Source of the DNA: Welwitschia mirabilis
Lineage: Eukaryota; Gnetophyta; Gnetopsida; Welwitschiales
Direction of reading: 5' to 3'
Assembly (NCBI GenBank): GCA_051453625.1
Contig: JBOZIK010000001.1
Coordinates: forward strand, 279,116,096 to 279,165,029
DNA: 48,934 nt
Shown here: positions 1-10,954 of the stretch, in pieces
Position numbering within the stretch: the first letter of the stretch is position 1
How the letters are laid out: every line of letters begins with the position of its first letter
Notes under the pieces: model-generated
The model's input: the letters and a program-made list of their open reading frames with translations, nothing else
Database searches by the model: none
Told to the model about the DNA's origin: nothing
Made by a program: the position numbers and the translations under genes

Positions 1-67
<67 letters not shown>
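1..67. repeat. (TC)n microsatellite
   Basis: An essentially perfect run of the dinucleotide TC from the first base of the window, so it may extend further left. It passes into a short imperfect pyrimidine stretch and then into a segment related to other copies in the window at 22641, 23732, 34236 and 35335, all of which are also preceded by pyrimidine-rich tracts. Confidence 0.99.
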
Positions 68-73
<6 letters not shown>

Positions 74-250
74 ATTTGAGAAAGTTAATTCATAAAACTA
101 TATTGCACTTACTAGGGTCATTGGTTCACTTGGCCAAGTGAAGATCCATGGGTTGGCCAAATTAGCCTACAAGTTAACTACATAATGTCTAATTCTATAC
201 TATTATCTATACCCAAGATGTTAAAGCCCTTGCTGAGGTACTAAATGTAT
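68..250 (+). repeat. Member of a dispersed family that follows pyrimidine tracts
   Basis: The segment opens with GAGAAAGTTAATTCATAAAA and later has a block resembling GTGAAGATCCATGG. The same order of blocks is seen at about 22641-22770, 23732-23900, 34236-34350 and 35335-35470: a pyrimidine tract, then GAGGAAGTTAATTCATA-like, TTGTATTGCACTT-like, GTGAAA.CCCATGG-like and GCTAATCATTAAATG-like blocks. No coding frame or terminal repeats could be defined, so the element class is unknown. It could be a piece of a long terminal repeat or of a degraded non-coding retroelement. Confidence 0.5.
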
Positions 251-312
251 TTTATGTCCTGATGGTAATATGACATAGAGAATACAAATAAAGAAGTGAT
301 TGATTAGTGTTA

Positions 313-1020
313 AAATTTGATATATTTGGAAGATTCTAATGAAGGATTTGTTGATGTAAAATAAGTGTAGAACTACATTGACAAAGACAAAACATTCAAC
401 TTGAAATAATATGATTTGAAATAGATTGACAACACAACATTATCCCTAGTTTGTCCTTTCTCAACAAAAAATATGCGTATGCTTTAGAGACAACCACTAA
501 TGAACTCTGACAAAAAATAATAAAGTGGTATAGTGAAGTGTTTGGTATGAATATGTTCCATATTATGAGCAGGGCTTCCAATTGTAAGCTAAGGTAGGAT
601 GCTTACTAATAGTTCCAAATGAGATGCAACATTTCTTTACACAAACTTGATATTTTATAGTTTGATTTCTCTAAAATTTTTCATATGTTTTTGGTTGTTA
701 TCTTTTCTACCTCAAAATTAGTAATTTGTGGTTAGTACATTTATTATAGTAAATCTTAAGCCAACTTGGGATGATATGGTTGCCATATTATTAGATATTA
801 AGCACAACATGAACAACATAATTGTTACTAGAAACTTTATTAGATATTTATTTATAAAGGGATGTTAGTCTAAAGCTAGTGGACTTCATAATAGAGGTAA
901 GAGGAGATGCAAAGCGAGCACACAAGATTATGTTTGTTTCTTTTACAAGAAGAAAGTTTACATGAACAGGGCTTTCTACAAGTTGAGAAAGAAGAACCAA
1001 AAATTTAAAAAAAGAACCAA
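313..1020 (+). pseudogene. Degenerate copia Gag with a dead zinc knuckle
   Basis: Gag packages retroelement RNA in cytoplasmic particles. A KFD start-like block is read at 313, and KYAYALETTTNEL followed by a stop and QKIIKWYSEVF at 469-545; this matches the family's LW.KL...Y region, with TGA (508-510) in the place of the tryptophan. After a frame change, LKPTWDDMVAIL at 755-790 matches the usual SLP.SWD..V region. A basic stretch then leads to a zinc knuckle at 935-976 with exact CX2CX4HX4C spacing. Only the first ligand survives: the second Cys is Tyr (944), the His is Tyr (959) and the last Cys is Phe (974). A TAG interrupts at 866-868. The protein cannot be made intact. Confidence 0.78.
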
Positions 1021-1152
1021 AAGCCTTCCAATCATTCAATCAAAATGACAAATGGGCTAGGACCATTCTTATTGGTTACCTAGTTGAGAGAAATGTTCAT
1101 ATCCTATAAGGTGGTCTCCATTGCTATTGTTTATTGAGGATATAACTACATA

Positions 1153-1480
1153 TGTAAGATTGAAGGGATTAGACTTAGGGACTTGAGGTGTGTAAATGGA
1201 CATATCTCGAATGTGTAGAATGTAAGATATGTTTTTATAGTAATAAAGAATATTATTTTTTCTAGTTAATTGGATAAAATTGATTATGAAATTATATTTG
1301 AAAGCACCAACTAGAACATCATTAAGCTAGTAATAATGTTGTTGCAAGGTAATAAAAGGCAATCTATCTATGTCTTGAGAGTTAAATCTAGCGAAATCCA
1401 TTTTTGGAAACACCGTATTGACATAGAAGAATAGTTTAGTCATATGGCGTCATGGATTTGGACATTTGAGTGGAACTAGT
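1153..1480 (+). pseudogene. Degenerate copia protease and pre-integrase domain
   Basis: Frame 1 from 1153 reads CKIEGIRLRDL, then NVRYVFIVIKNIIFSS, a stop, and LDKIDYE. This lines up with the C-terminal half of the copia aspartic protease region, whose family pattern is roughly CK..GIG.IR and VRYVP.LK.NLISL..LD..GYE. The catalytic DSG motif expected about 40 residues upstream is not recognisable between 1020 and 1150. From about 1335 the blocks LLQGNKRQSIYVLRV and HFWKHRIDIEE resemble the GAG-pre-integrase domain, with HFWKHRIDIEE in the place of the LWH.RLGHM zinc-binding start. Stops and frame shifts are frequent. In a live element this part would cleave the polyprotein. Confidence 0.7.
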
Positions 1481-1563
1481 ATAAAAGTTCTATAGTCAAA
1501 AGAGCACATTACCCAAGGTAATTCCATGGCTTTTTATTTTTTTTTCCAATTGTGTAGTAGGTC

Positions 1564-2030
1564 AGAGTAAAAGAATATTCTATAAGAAATTTCCAACATA
1601 GAAAGCTCTCTATTTTTTATTTCATTCATTCTAACTTAGTGCAAAATAGGAAAATATGGTTATATCATCTAAAATCAAAAGACATGACCCTTGATGCATT
1701 TAAAAATTTTAAATCTAAAGTTGAAACTAAAATAGATAAGAAAATATAATAGTTGATATCAAACAATTGTGATGAACTTTAGGGGTGGGAATTAAGAAAT
1801 TTTGTATAGAAGTAGGAACCTTGGATGAGAAACAATTCTTTGAATATAATAGAACTGTCATAGAAGAGTTAAAACTTTAATTTTTAAATCAGAAATTCTT
1901 AATAAGCTAAGACCAAAGATGGTACATACCATTATGCACTTATTAAATAGGTTGTCACATATAACCCATAATGGTAAAATTATGAAAATGTTGTAGAGTG
2001 GAAGTTCCATTAAATTTTTTAGTAAATAAT
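1564..2030 (+). pseudogene. Degenerate copia integrase catalytic core
   Basis: Integrase joins element cDNA to chromosomal DNA in the nucleus. This is the clearest retroelement signal here: at 1651-1745 the frame reads KIWLYHLKSKD, then MTLDAFKNFKSKVE and TKIDKKI, matching the family's W.Y.LK.KDE....F..F...VE...G..I. Two stops (1747-1752) precede LISNNCDEL at 1753-1779, which sits at the family's LR(T/S)DNGGEY. The catalytic Asp of that block is Asn (1762-1764) and the first Gly is Cys. After another frame change, EYNRTVIEE (1842-1868) matches the ER.NRT..E motif, and LLNRLSHITHNGKIMKML, then a stop in place of the usual Trp, and SGSSIKF follow at about 1940-2025. Catalytically dead. Confidence 0.88.
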
Positions 2031-2205
2031 ATTTTTCATTTCTCTGTATTTAGAGAATGACACTCTGTATTTAGAGAATAACACTCTAATCTCTCAAACA
2101 TATAATATTAATAAAGTTGTTTTCCACTGCCAAATATAACTTTCTCTTTGATCATTTGAGCTCTTATTATTACTCATAGTGCTTATTATCTCTAAATTAT
2201 AGGTA
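2031..2205 (+). other. Segment between copia relic and Pumilio-like exon, possible intron remnant
   Basis: It contains a short imperfect tandem duplication of a 21-base block beginning CTCTGTATTTAGAGAA (about 2043-2085), and then AT-rich sequence ending in ATTATAG just before the Pumilio-like frame. The pyrimidine-rich run and terminal AG resemble a plant intron 3' end, but no branch point can be proven. If it is an intron, the neighbouring exon is a genomic copy rather than a processed one. Confidence 0.3.
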
Positions 2206-2385
2206 CATACAATGATGAAGAATCCATTTTCAAACTATGTGGTTTAGAAGGTTCTTGAAACATCAAAAGAATAGAATAGGAATCAATTGCTTTCTTGTAT
2301 CAAAGAGCATTCTAATGCCCTTAAAATATACACTTATAGAAAACATATAGTTGCTTGGGCTAAAAAGATTCTTATGGTTGAAGAT
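2206..2385 (+). pseudogene. Pumilio/PUF RNA-binding protein, C-terminal exon fragment
   Basis: PUF proteins bind 3' UTRs of mRNAs in the cytoplasm and repress or localise them; each PUF repeat contacts about one base. In frame from 2212 the sequence reads MMKNPFSNYVV, TAG, KVLETSKE, TAG, NRNQLLSCIKEHSNALKIY, then TYRKHIVAWAKKILMVE. This matches, almost without gaps, the last PUF repeat and C-terminal helix of plant Pumilio proteins, whose hallmark words are MMKDPFGNYVVQKVLET, SRIKVHLNALK and YTYGKHIVARVEKL. Both in-frame stops (2245-2247 and 2272-2274) fall where the family has Gln or a polar residue, consistent with CAG-to-TAG changes. Only about 58 codons remain, of roughly 330 for a full PUF domain. 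The left edge abuts an AG that looks like a splice acceptor. No other PUF exon was found in the window. Confidence 0.85.
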
Positions 2386-4950
2386 CTATGTATTTGCTTT
2401 TTGGGATGGAGCACTTAAAAAATATTCTATGATGTTTAAAGCATCATTGCATTCCTTTACTTTTGTTTTTATCAAAATGTTGCAAAAGTTCTAAATTTTA
2501 AGTTTATAAGTAACATATTTCTGCACATGGTTCTAAGTTCTATAGTTTTGCATAAGTTACAATGATTGATCTAGGAGATTTAATGTGCAAGACTATTAAC
2601 AAACATCATACTACTCATTTAGATATAAGACTATTAAAAACTATGTAATATGAATGTGATAAAGTTTATCAAATTTATCACTTGTGAAATCTATGATGGA
2701 ATGTAGAAACCCATCGAGCAGGGTGAATATTGGTAATAAAAAATAGAAGACTAATCTTAGTGAAATGTAAAGATAATAAGGTCTTATTATATAATATGAT
2801 AATCAAAGTGATCTTAATATTAAATATCAAGGATGGATTTTATAAAAAATAGGAATATAATCCGAGTAATTATTTTGAGAGTAATATCTAAATAATCTAA
2901 AACATTAGCATTTTACTAATATGAATTAGTGACCTGATTATCCTTATTGAACATATACACAATAAACAAATAGACAAGAGTTGATATAAACATTAATCCT
3001 TGACAAATCTTGGATCAAGACTCAAAGAATTAGAAAAATAATAGACATCAGATAAATATTATAAAATTAAAAGATAAAAGAGATAAAATATGCAATATCA
3101 CAAATGAACAAATGAGTGTCAAGGCATCAATAACTCTATTCTCACATGGTTTCTTCATACATGACATATGATATTCTTATATTCTGATATTTTCTAAAGG
3201 TTTGATAGAATTGCTTTTTGATTCTCTAATCCTTGCATAACACATTTGCTCAATGTAAGCTGTAAGGAAATATTGACCCATAAATGTTATGTTTCTATTC
3301 TAACTACATGTGTGATTGCATTCTTATGCATTTTCTATGTTTTTCGATCATGTTCCTCTTTTATGTGGTTCCAATGTTACCTTTGTATAGGGAATTTACA
3401 TGGGAAACATTGGTATTTTTAGATGCAAACTTTCTGATCTACTAATTATTCTTAGTAGCTCTGTTTTCATAGTTGCCTTTAAATAACAACATTCATCTGT
3501 GAACATGGACCACATTATTCTTTCTAGAGTGTGCCTTTTCATTAAAGGGCAGTGCAATAGAAATCTGTAATTGCTATGTATATTCCATAATACAGAAGTA
3601 GGTTTATAGTTTTTATAACTGTTATGTCCTAGATTTTAGGTTAATAAAGTAACTACGTGAAGGAAACTTATGTAGTCAGAAGGTGAGAATGGCAAAGTCA
3701 CCTACCCAAGGTCTATGATTCGTAAATGTATTTTATATAGTAATTAAGATAACTTAACAATATAGTATTTGCATTATAACCCTTTTATAATATACTGAAT
3801 GATCACCTCAATACCCTTTAGTAGAGTTTTTGAATTCTTAAACCTTAACTTGTACATACCTTACATCTTATTATTAATTTGATAACCTCTTGTTACTTTC
3901 ATAGTTTTGCATTTACTTTTGGTTTATAAAATTTGATAAAATATTATTTATTATAAAGAAATAAAATTATAGAATAAAAGTGCTCTTTAATATTATTTCT
4001 TTGAAAATGTAAGGTAAGTAGAGTACTTTTGTTTACCCCATTATCATAGATAATAAGCAGAATCCAACAAATAATACATAGCAAAAATAATAAAATAAAG
4101 TTAAAAGAAATTATAAATTATATATGTAGCAAAAATATTTTTTTATTTAAAACACTAAAAGTTATTGCTTTCATTCACTAAGACTTTCAGACATTTGTGT
4201 CAAAAATAAACTTTATTCACCTAGACATAATGGTGAAACTTTACAAAGCTCAATGCTTTCTTTAGTAACTTAAAAATTTTCATTCTTTTCTATTTCTTTG
4301 TGTTTTAATTGATTATACCCTTCCTTAGACTTGAAGGATCCAGTTATATAAAATTTTATAATATGCTAAATAGTTATATAAAAAAGGATGATTAGAAACG
4401 CTTTTTTGATAGACTAGTGAAAGGTGTGTTTGGAAGTAAAAATACAAACAACATTCCTAGATGAAGTTTTTAGATGTTGTTTACTTTATTTACACTTTTT
4501 ATATTACATAAGACCCCTTTAAAATGAAAGATCAATAACTTAAGCCTTAAATATAAAACATTTTTCTTGTTGTTTTTATTATTACTATTATAGAAGTAAA
4601 ATTTATAGTACATATTACAATTAATTCTAGTAAAACAGAAAATAGAAAACAAAGAAATAGAAAATAATAGAATTACTATCCTACATTAAATCCTAATAAC
4701 TAAAACCTTGTATGCTTAATGTTAGAGAGAAAAAAGGATGTGCATATTAGAAAATTACATTCAAATATTTTTGTAACGAATAAAAATCTAAGTTATGAAT
4801 CTTGAACATTGACTACTATTGGTAAGGTAATCTCTACTTTAAAGAACATAGTCAAATAGTAAATGATAACCATATCCAGAATAATGCTTACATAAAAGTC
4901 TTCAATGATTTGGAATCTAATGATGATTCTTTACTTTTTCATTTGTGAAA
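2386..4950. other. AT-rich non-coding stretch with no recognised gene
   Basis: I see no protein similarity, RNA gene or terminal repeats. The part at about 3120-3720 is less AT-biased and less repetitive than its surroundings and could be old 3' flank of the Pumilio-like fragment, but nothing proves that. The rest (3720-4950) is AT-rich, with only short chance frames. Confidence 0.6.
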
Positions 4951-5568
4951 ACTGGCAAGGATGCTCTTATCTTTATGTGAAAGAAAGATTCTTTTTCTAA
5001 AATTAAATAAATTTAAAAGAAAAATTTGAATATTGAAAGCCTATAGAAAAACTCATATTTACAAATCTTGAAAGTGTAGAATAAAAAATGATTAAAAAAC
5101 AAGGATGTTTCAATTATAACTACATAAAACAAAAGAAACATTTAACACTCATCTTTATATCACCCTAGTTGTCTTGAATTTTGAATAAAGTTTTATATAT
5201 AGAAAATAAAGAGAAGATACTAATTTGCTTCTTATTGAAAACTCATTTTAAAAAATTTGAGGTCTATAGGTTCTTGTTAAGTCTTTAATTTTATGTATTT
5301 TTATCAAAACTTTTACTTATAAATTAAGGCTTGCCTAAATGGGATGAAACTTTTTTTCTTCTGTTTCCTTCTAAGATGTTTATATTTATAAATAGACCCC
5401 TTATTGAAAATTATTTCAAAATTTATTCTTTAATATTCCTAGTTAGTTTGTATTTCTTTGACACTTTTTCATCTAGACTCTCTAGATCTGATAATATTTA
5501 TTTATACTCTTTAGTACAAAGGTAGAATTTGGGTTTTATTAGATGAGACAATCCTAGTATGGAGAGAT
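4951..5568 (+). repeat. Tandem repeat D, copy 1
   Basis: The copy runs from CAAGGATGCTCTTAT to GTATGGAGAGAT and ends at a 100-N gap. The copy after the gap (5669-6290) repeats it in the same order, roughly 85-90% identical by eye. It contains no recognisable coding region. The open frame at 5331-5525 is not maintained in the second copy and is judged a chance frame. Confidence 0.85.
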
Positions 5569-5668
5569 NNNNNNNNNNNNNNNNNNNNNNNNNNNNNNNN
5601 NNNNNNNNNNNNNNNNNNNNNNNNNNNNNNNNNNNNNNNNNNNNNNNNNNNNNNNNNNNNNNNNNNNN
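5569..5668. other. Assembly gap (100 N)
   Basis: Exactly 100 N, a placeholder length. The sequence left of it (D1) is repeated right of it (D2), so it lies at a junction between duplicate copies. Confidence 0.95.
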
Positions 5669-6290
5669 AGCAAGGATGATCTTATATTTATGTGGAAGAG
5701 AGAATAGAATAAAATAAATCTATAAGAAAAATTTGAATATTAAAAGCCCATAGAAAACTTATATTTACAAATATTGAAAGTGTAAAACAAAAAATGATTA
5801 AAAAACAAGGATGTTTTAATTATAACAACATAAAACAAAAGAAAAGTTTAATACTCATCTTTATATCACCCTGATTGTCTTCAAGTTTGAATAAAGTTCC
5901 ATATATAGAAAAGAAAGAGAAGATAGTAACTNNNNNNNNNNNNNNNNNNNNNNNNNNNNNNNNNNNNNNNNNNNNNNNNNNNNNNNNNNNNNNNNNNNNN
6001 NNNNNNNNNNNNNNNNNNNNNNNNNNNNNNNNNNNNNNNNNNNNNNNNNNNNNNNNNNNNNNNNNNNNNNNNNNNTAAGACGTTTATCTTTAAAAATAGA
6101 CCCTCTATTGAAAATTATTTGAAAATTCATTCTTTGATATTCCTAGTTTGTTTGTATTCCTTTTGACACTTTTTCATCTAAACTCTCTAGCTCTGTTAAT
6201 CTCTATTTATACTCTTTAATACAAAGGTAGAAGTTGGCTTTCATTAGATGAGACAAGCCTAGTATGAAGAGATAGCTATAGCTAGTTTGA
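5669..6290 (+). repeat. Tandem repeat D, copy 2, with an internal gap
   Basis: Same order of blocks as D1, from AGCAAGGATGATCTTAT to GTATGAAGAGATAG, then continuing into sequence that D1 lost at its gap. It contains 144 N at 5932-6075. The matching interval of D1 (about 5226-5371) is 146 bases, so this gap estimate agrees with the paralogue. Confidence 0.85.
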
Positions 6291-7984
6291 CTCTTATTAA
6301 GTACACAATGCATATATAAGCATTTCATATCAATTTTTTGGATTAATTTCCATGAACATTTAACAATATTTAGTATGATTTTATTTGTAGACTCTACTTG
6401 GTATCAGCCTACAAGTATTTGAATGAAGAAAATAAATGCTAAACATCAAGCCTTGTAGAAACTACTCCATATCTCCTAATATAAAGTAATCTACTATAAA
6501 TTTTATTAAGTAAGGGATATCAAATATCAAGAATATAGTTTTCACCAAGAACCTATTCACAAAACTGAAGGTAATGCACGGTTCCTCAAATGTAATTTGT
6601 TACATTTCCAAAACTTCTTTATAAAATAGTAGCATTACAAAAGGTTCTTAATGGCTAAAAATACAAATATGTTCTTTTGTTGAAAGACTTTTCTAAGAAT
6701 AGAATTCATAACAACAAAGATAATAGAGNNNNNNNNNNATTATTTATTAATTTCTTAATTATCACTTAAAAATCTATCCTATTGCTTATAAAAGTAATTG
6801 TTTTTACCATAAACTACTTTATTAACCTTGTATTTACAAAAGAATGTTGAAGACAATAGGGTAGTAATCATAAGAATCAAACACATTATGCATCTATAAG
6901 ATCTATGAGTTGATAAATTCATAATGGTGCAATCCTCCACATGGAATAAAATAACTGGTTTTCTTTGTAAATTCTATCGCACTGTATGAAAACAAAGAGG
7001 AATAAATTGGGTAGAAAAGAATTACAATAATGCATTGTGGATACCTCAACCAAAAAATTTCTTCAGTGTTTCACTTCAAGACCCCCTAGGCTTGAAGATT
7101 TAATGATTCATTAGCCATTAATAGATATTTCATGCTCCTTCTAATGTCTTTTTGTATGTAAGCTTTTCATGAACCATATTTCTTGTAGAGAGGATTCTAG
7201 TTCTCCAATATATCTTTGATTAAGAGGGCATGTATTTTTATAATTTAAGTTTTAAAACTCTTCTTATCTATTAGTTTTTTTAATTGATACCTAACATTAT
7301 TCTTACCCATTACTAAGTTCAAGGATTTAATTATTTTTGTCTTTCATTCTTCCTTTCTCTTATCTTTTTGTAAAACAATGGACATAGTCATCCCTACTAA
7401 ATATGATAGTATCAAAGGTGATCTCTTCTTAAAAGTAACAAAAATNNNNNNNNNNNNNNNNNNNNNNNNNNNNNNNNNNNNNNNNNNNNNNNNNNNNNNN
7501 NNNNNNNNNNNNNNNNNNNNNNNNNNNNNNNNNNNNNNNNNNNNNNNNNNNNNNNNNNNNNNNNNNNNNNNNNNNNNNNNNNNNNNNNNNNNNNNNNNNN
7601 NNNNNNNNNNNNNNNNNNNNNNNNNNNNNNNNNNNNNNNNNNNNNNNNNNNNNNNNNNNNNNNNNNNNNNNNNNNNNNNNNNNNNNNNNNNNNNNNAAAT
7701 TATATCCAAAAAGTGCTCAAAATTAGCTATCTTCATTGGCATACCTAAAGTTTTAAATAGCTTTTACCACTATTTTGGTTATAAATTTTTGCTATGAACT
7801 CCATTTATAGTTCTATCTAATTTCGTTTCTTTTTGTTTTTATATTTTTTAATTTCATATGTAACTATCCTTATTAATTTTATATGTTCTTTGATTTTATT
7901 AAGTTTAAAATTTTTCTTTTAAGATGAAAATCCCAATGTAAAATCAAGCAATACCAAATAAAAATATTAAAATATACAATTTTA
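6291..7984. other. AT-rich non-coding stretch with gaps
   Basis: Contains gaps of 10 N (6729-6738) and 251 N (7446-7696). I saw no supported coding region; the frames spanning the N run are artefacts. A TTGGTATCAGCC string at about 6399-6410 resembles a retroelement primer-binding site but has no LTR end beside it. Confidence 0.6.
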
Positions 7985-10260
7985 AAATTTAGCCTTAATT
8001 CATGATCTGGATTTGCATCATTAACTTATAAAAAATGAGCCTCAGCCCTAGTATTCATCCATGATCTAGATTTATGACCTTNNNNNNNNNNNNNNNNNNN
8101 NNNNNNNNNNNNNNNNNNNNNNNNNNNNNNNNNNNNNNNNNNNNNNNNNNNNNNNNNNNNNNNNNNNNNNNNNNNNNNNNNNNNNNNNNNNNNNNNNNNN
8201 NNNNNNNNNNNNNNNNNNNNNNNNNNNNNNNNNNNNNNNNNNNNNNNNNNNNNNNNNNNNNNNNNNNNNNNNNNNNNNNNNNNNNNNNNNNNNNNNNNNN
8301 NNNNNNNNNNNNNNNNNNNNNNNNNNNNNNNNNNNNNNNNNNNNNNNNNNNNNNNNNNNNNNNNNNNNNNNNNNNNNNNNNNNNNNNNNNNNNNNNNNNN
8401 NNNNNNNNNNNNNNNNNNNNNNNNNNNNNNNNNNNNNNNNNNNNNNNNNNNNNNNNNNNNNNNNNNNNNNNNNNNNNNNNNNNNNNNNNNNNNNNNNNNN
8501 NNNNNNNNNNNNNNNNNNNNNNNNNNNNNNNNNNNNNNNNNNNNNNNNNNNNNNNNNNNNNNNNNNNNNNNNNNNNNNNNNNNNNNNNNNNNNNNNNNNN
8601 NNNNNNNNNNNNNNNNNNNNNNNNNNNNNNNNNNNNNNNNNNNNNNNNNNNNNNNNNNNNNNNNNNNNNNNNNNNNNNNNNNNCTTATATGATGAAATTT
8701 CTTTTTAACCTCATAATAACATGATCAAGCTAATTTTTCTAGGTGTTTATCATAAATGCTGAGCTCATTAGTTTTTAAAATATTAATTATGAATATGGTA
8801 TGAAAGAAAGATATGTAAAATTTTAAATTATGAATTATTCTTTATAAATATTCATTTCTTTAAATTTGCCAAGGAGCTAGCAAATCATATGTTGAGGGAT
8901 GTGCTTACAATTGAATTTTTACATATTTGAAACTTAAGATTTAAGAAATTAGTATATTTTAAAATCTATAAGTACCATACTTATAATTAAATTCTTATAA
9001 AAATGTTTCTTCATTAATTTCTAGAAATTATTATTATAAATATGTTTAGTCATTTCAAACTACTTAGGATTTATTAAAATTTAATAAGTAAGAGTTTTAG
9101 ATCCAAAGTAGTCCTCAAAAAAAAAAAAAAAGCTAAGTAGAGAATAAGTCAATACATTAAGCTTATAGGCTTATTTTAAAATAGTTTATGAAGATTAGGT
9201 ACTACATGTCCATGTGCTATACCTTAATAGATCCATATCTATACATATGTTAAAAAAAAGGATGAACCAATGAACATCTTTAAAATAAAAACATTTATAT
9301 AGAAATAGTATAATCATACTTCATCCTTTATTTTTCATCCATCATCACTTAATTGTCTTTCAACTTAAAATTTTTGACCATAAAAGCATACATTATCATT
9401 CAACCATTATAGATTTTTCATTCTAGATTTAAAACCTCAATGAATAGGAGAAGGTATTATATTATCATAATGTTCTAAGCATACTTTCTTCCTCATGCAT
9501 GAGATAATGAATAATTCATATGATATAAGTCATGCTTTAACCTAATTTATCTATATACTTTGGTTTTCTTGATCATGTTTTTTATCATTTGTAAATGCAC
9601 TTTAGTATACAATTGAATTTACTATAATTAATCATATTTTATTTAATGAATATTTCTAGTTATTAAATATTATATTCTAAATGTTCTTTCATATTTTTCT
9701 CTTAGGTTTATTCTCTTAATGCATTGTAGGATTTAAATGATTAATATGTTAATTTATGGCCTATTTTATACTATTTCATTTTTCCCTAATTTCTATTGTA
9801 AGATGTAATATTTATACTACTTGTGGTTTTATTACATTTAAATTAGATGGTGAATAATTTTTAACTTATCTCTAAATCCACATTGTAGTTAGGGAAATAT
9901 TTTTTTTTTACTTGCTTAGGATTTGTATGAGAGATAACCTTAGAAACAATCATTTCTAATTATTAGAAAAAGATATATAATTAAGTGAATTTATTATTCA
10001 GTTACTTTCTAGATCTCTATTTACTGAAATATTGGTTTAAGACTTTCATTAGTTCTTATAAGATTCAAAATAACTTTATAGTTGCTATGAAAGAATGATT
10101 ATTAAGGATAACTATATTATAATATAACATTTTTGTTTTTTCCTTAAAACTATTGTTTCACTATGATAGCTAAGAAAAATCTTCCATAAACTACAATCTA
10201 TTATAGAAAAAAGGGAGTAGTATATTTTTAGAATTGTTGTCAAGGATAGAATCTAGGCCA
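7985..10260 (+). repeat. Diverged tandem repeat E, copy 1
   Basis: Blocks of this region recur in the same order about 2.9 kb downstream: CATGATCTAGATTTATGACC-like, ATGATGAAATTTCTTTTTAA-like, AGAAAGATATGTAAAA-like and TTTGCCAAGGAGCTAGCAAA-like. Identity is low, perhaps two thirds to three quarters by eye, so the duplication is old. A gap of 602 N lies at 8082-8683; the equivalent stretch of copy 2 is about 601 bases. No coding content was recognised. Confidence 0.7.
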
Positions 10261-10305
10261 CCTACATAACAATCTAGAATACCTATCACTGTACTATAAT
10301 AATTA
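10240..10305 (-). repeat. tRNA-like promoter head, possible SINE remnant
   Basis: On the minus strand the order is an A-box-like TAGTACAGTGATAGG (near 10283-10297) and, about 35 bases on, a B-box-like AGATTCTATCC (10243-10253) within GTAGGTGGCCTAGATTC. This is the two-box internal RNA polymerase III promoter of tRNA genes and tRNA-derived SINEs. No acceptor stem or full cloverleaf is apparent, so it is not a working tRNA gene. The 3' end and target-site duplications of a SINE were not found. Confidence 0.4.
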
Positions 10306-10954
10306 TTGTGAGTTTCATCAAGATTATTTATAGCTTACATCTAAGACTAATGAGACCTCAGCTCAAAATCTCATATAAATCATTTTTAGTTGAAATAATT
10401 ATATATAAAACTAAAAAAGATAGTATTCATTAATTACAAACTAAAATATCAAAAACTTTTATGATAACATAAACATTTAGACACATTTTATTATATGGAT
10501 GGAAACATTGAATAATGAAATATTATCATTTTAAAGTATTAATCAAACTAAACTTCAAAATAAAAAGTTACTTGAATTTTATTTATTTAATTAATTTACC
10601 ATCTTGTTTTCTTTATCTTAAGCTTTAGTTCAATAGACCATATTTCCAGGGGAAGAAATATAAATTAAACCCTTATCTTCTTTACAAATTAATGAATAAT
10701 GCATTATATTTTTTTAAATTAAGTACATAAGCCTAGGTATAATATATTATTAATTATTTGGGTTCTATCTTTGAATTATATGTGTAATTTGAAGTTGATA
10801 GTTTAGATTAGCCGAGATGAAAAGAGAAATGTGTAAAATAAGAATTTCACTTTTCCCACTCATTACTTTAAACTTATCCTTTTATGTCCTAAATACTAAT
10901 GAAAATATAATTTATATCCATTGAAATAAACTAGAAAACATAATTTAAAGTTCA
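10306..10954. other. AT-rich spacer within the E region
   Basis: Lies between the recognisable parts of E1 and E2. No coding similarity, structured RNA or terminal repeat was seen. Confidence 0.5.

Larger units (their letters stand above)
313..2030 (+). mobile_element. Ty1/copia LTR-retrotransposon relic (gag, protease, integrase)
   Basis: Read on the + strand with several frame changes, the stretch shows Gag, zinc knuckle, protease, a pre-integrase domain and integrase in the order and spacing of a Ty1/copia polyprotein. Reverse transcriptase and RNase H, which normally follow integrase, were not found, and similarity stops near 2030. No LTRs could be placed on either side, so this is an internally truncated, old copy. 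Many stop codons sit where the family usually has tryptophan or glutamine, which is the pattern expected from C-to-T decay of methylated DNA. Class-level identification is confident; the lineage within copia is not assigned. Confidence 0.85.

Noticed and set aside
5861-6130. Long predicted frames spanning N runs (also at 7344-7797, 8074-8724, 13609-13995, 14588-15434, 16549-16805, 27645-27860 and 37177-37444)
   Set aside because: Most of their length is unknown sequence; the readable ends show no similarity and the frames exist only because N runs contain no stops.
6399-6411. TTGGTATCAGCC string resembling a tRNA-Met primer-binding site
   Set aside because: No adjacent LTR end, no second LTR and no Gag-like frame downstream, so a chance match in AT-rich DNA is likely.
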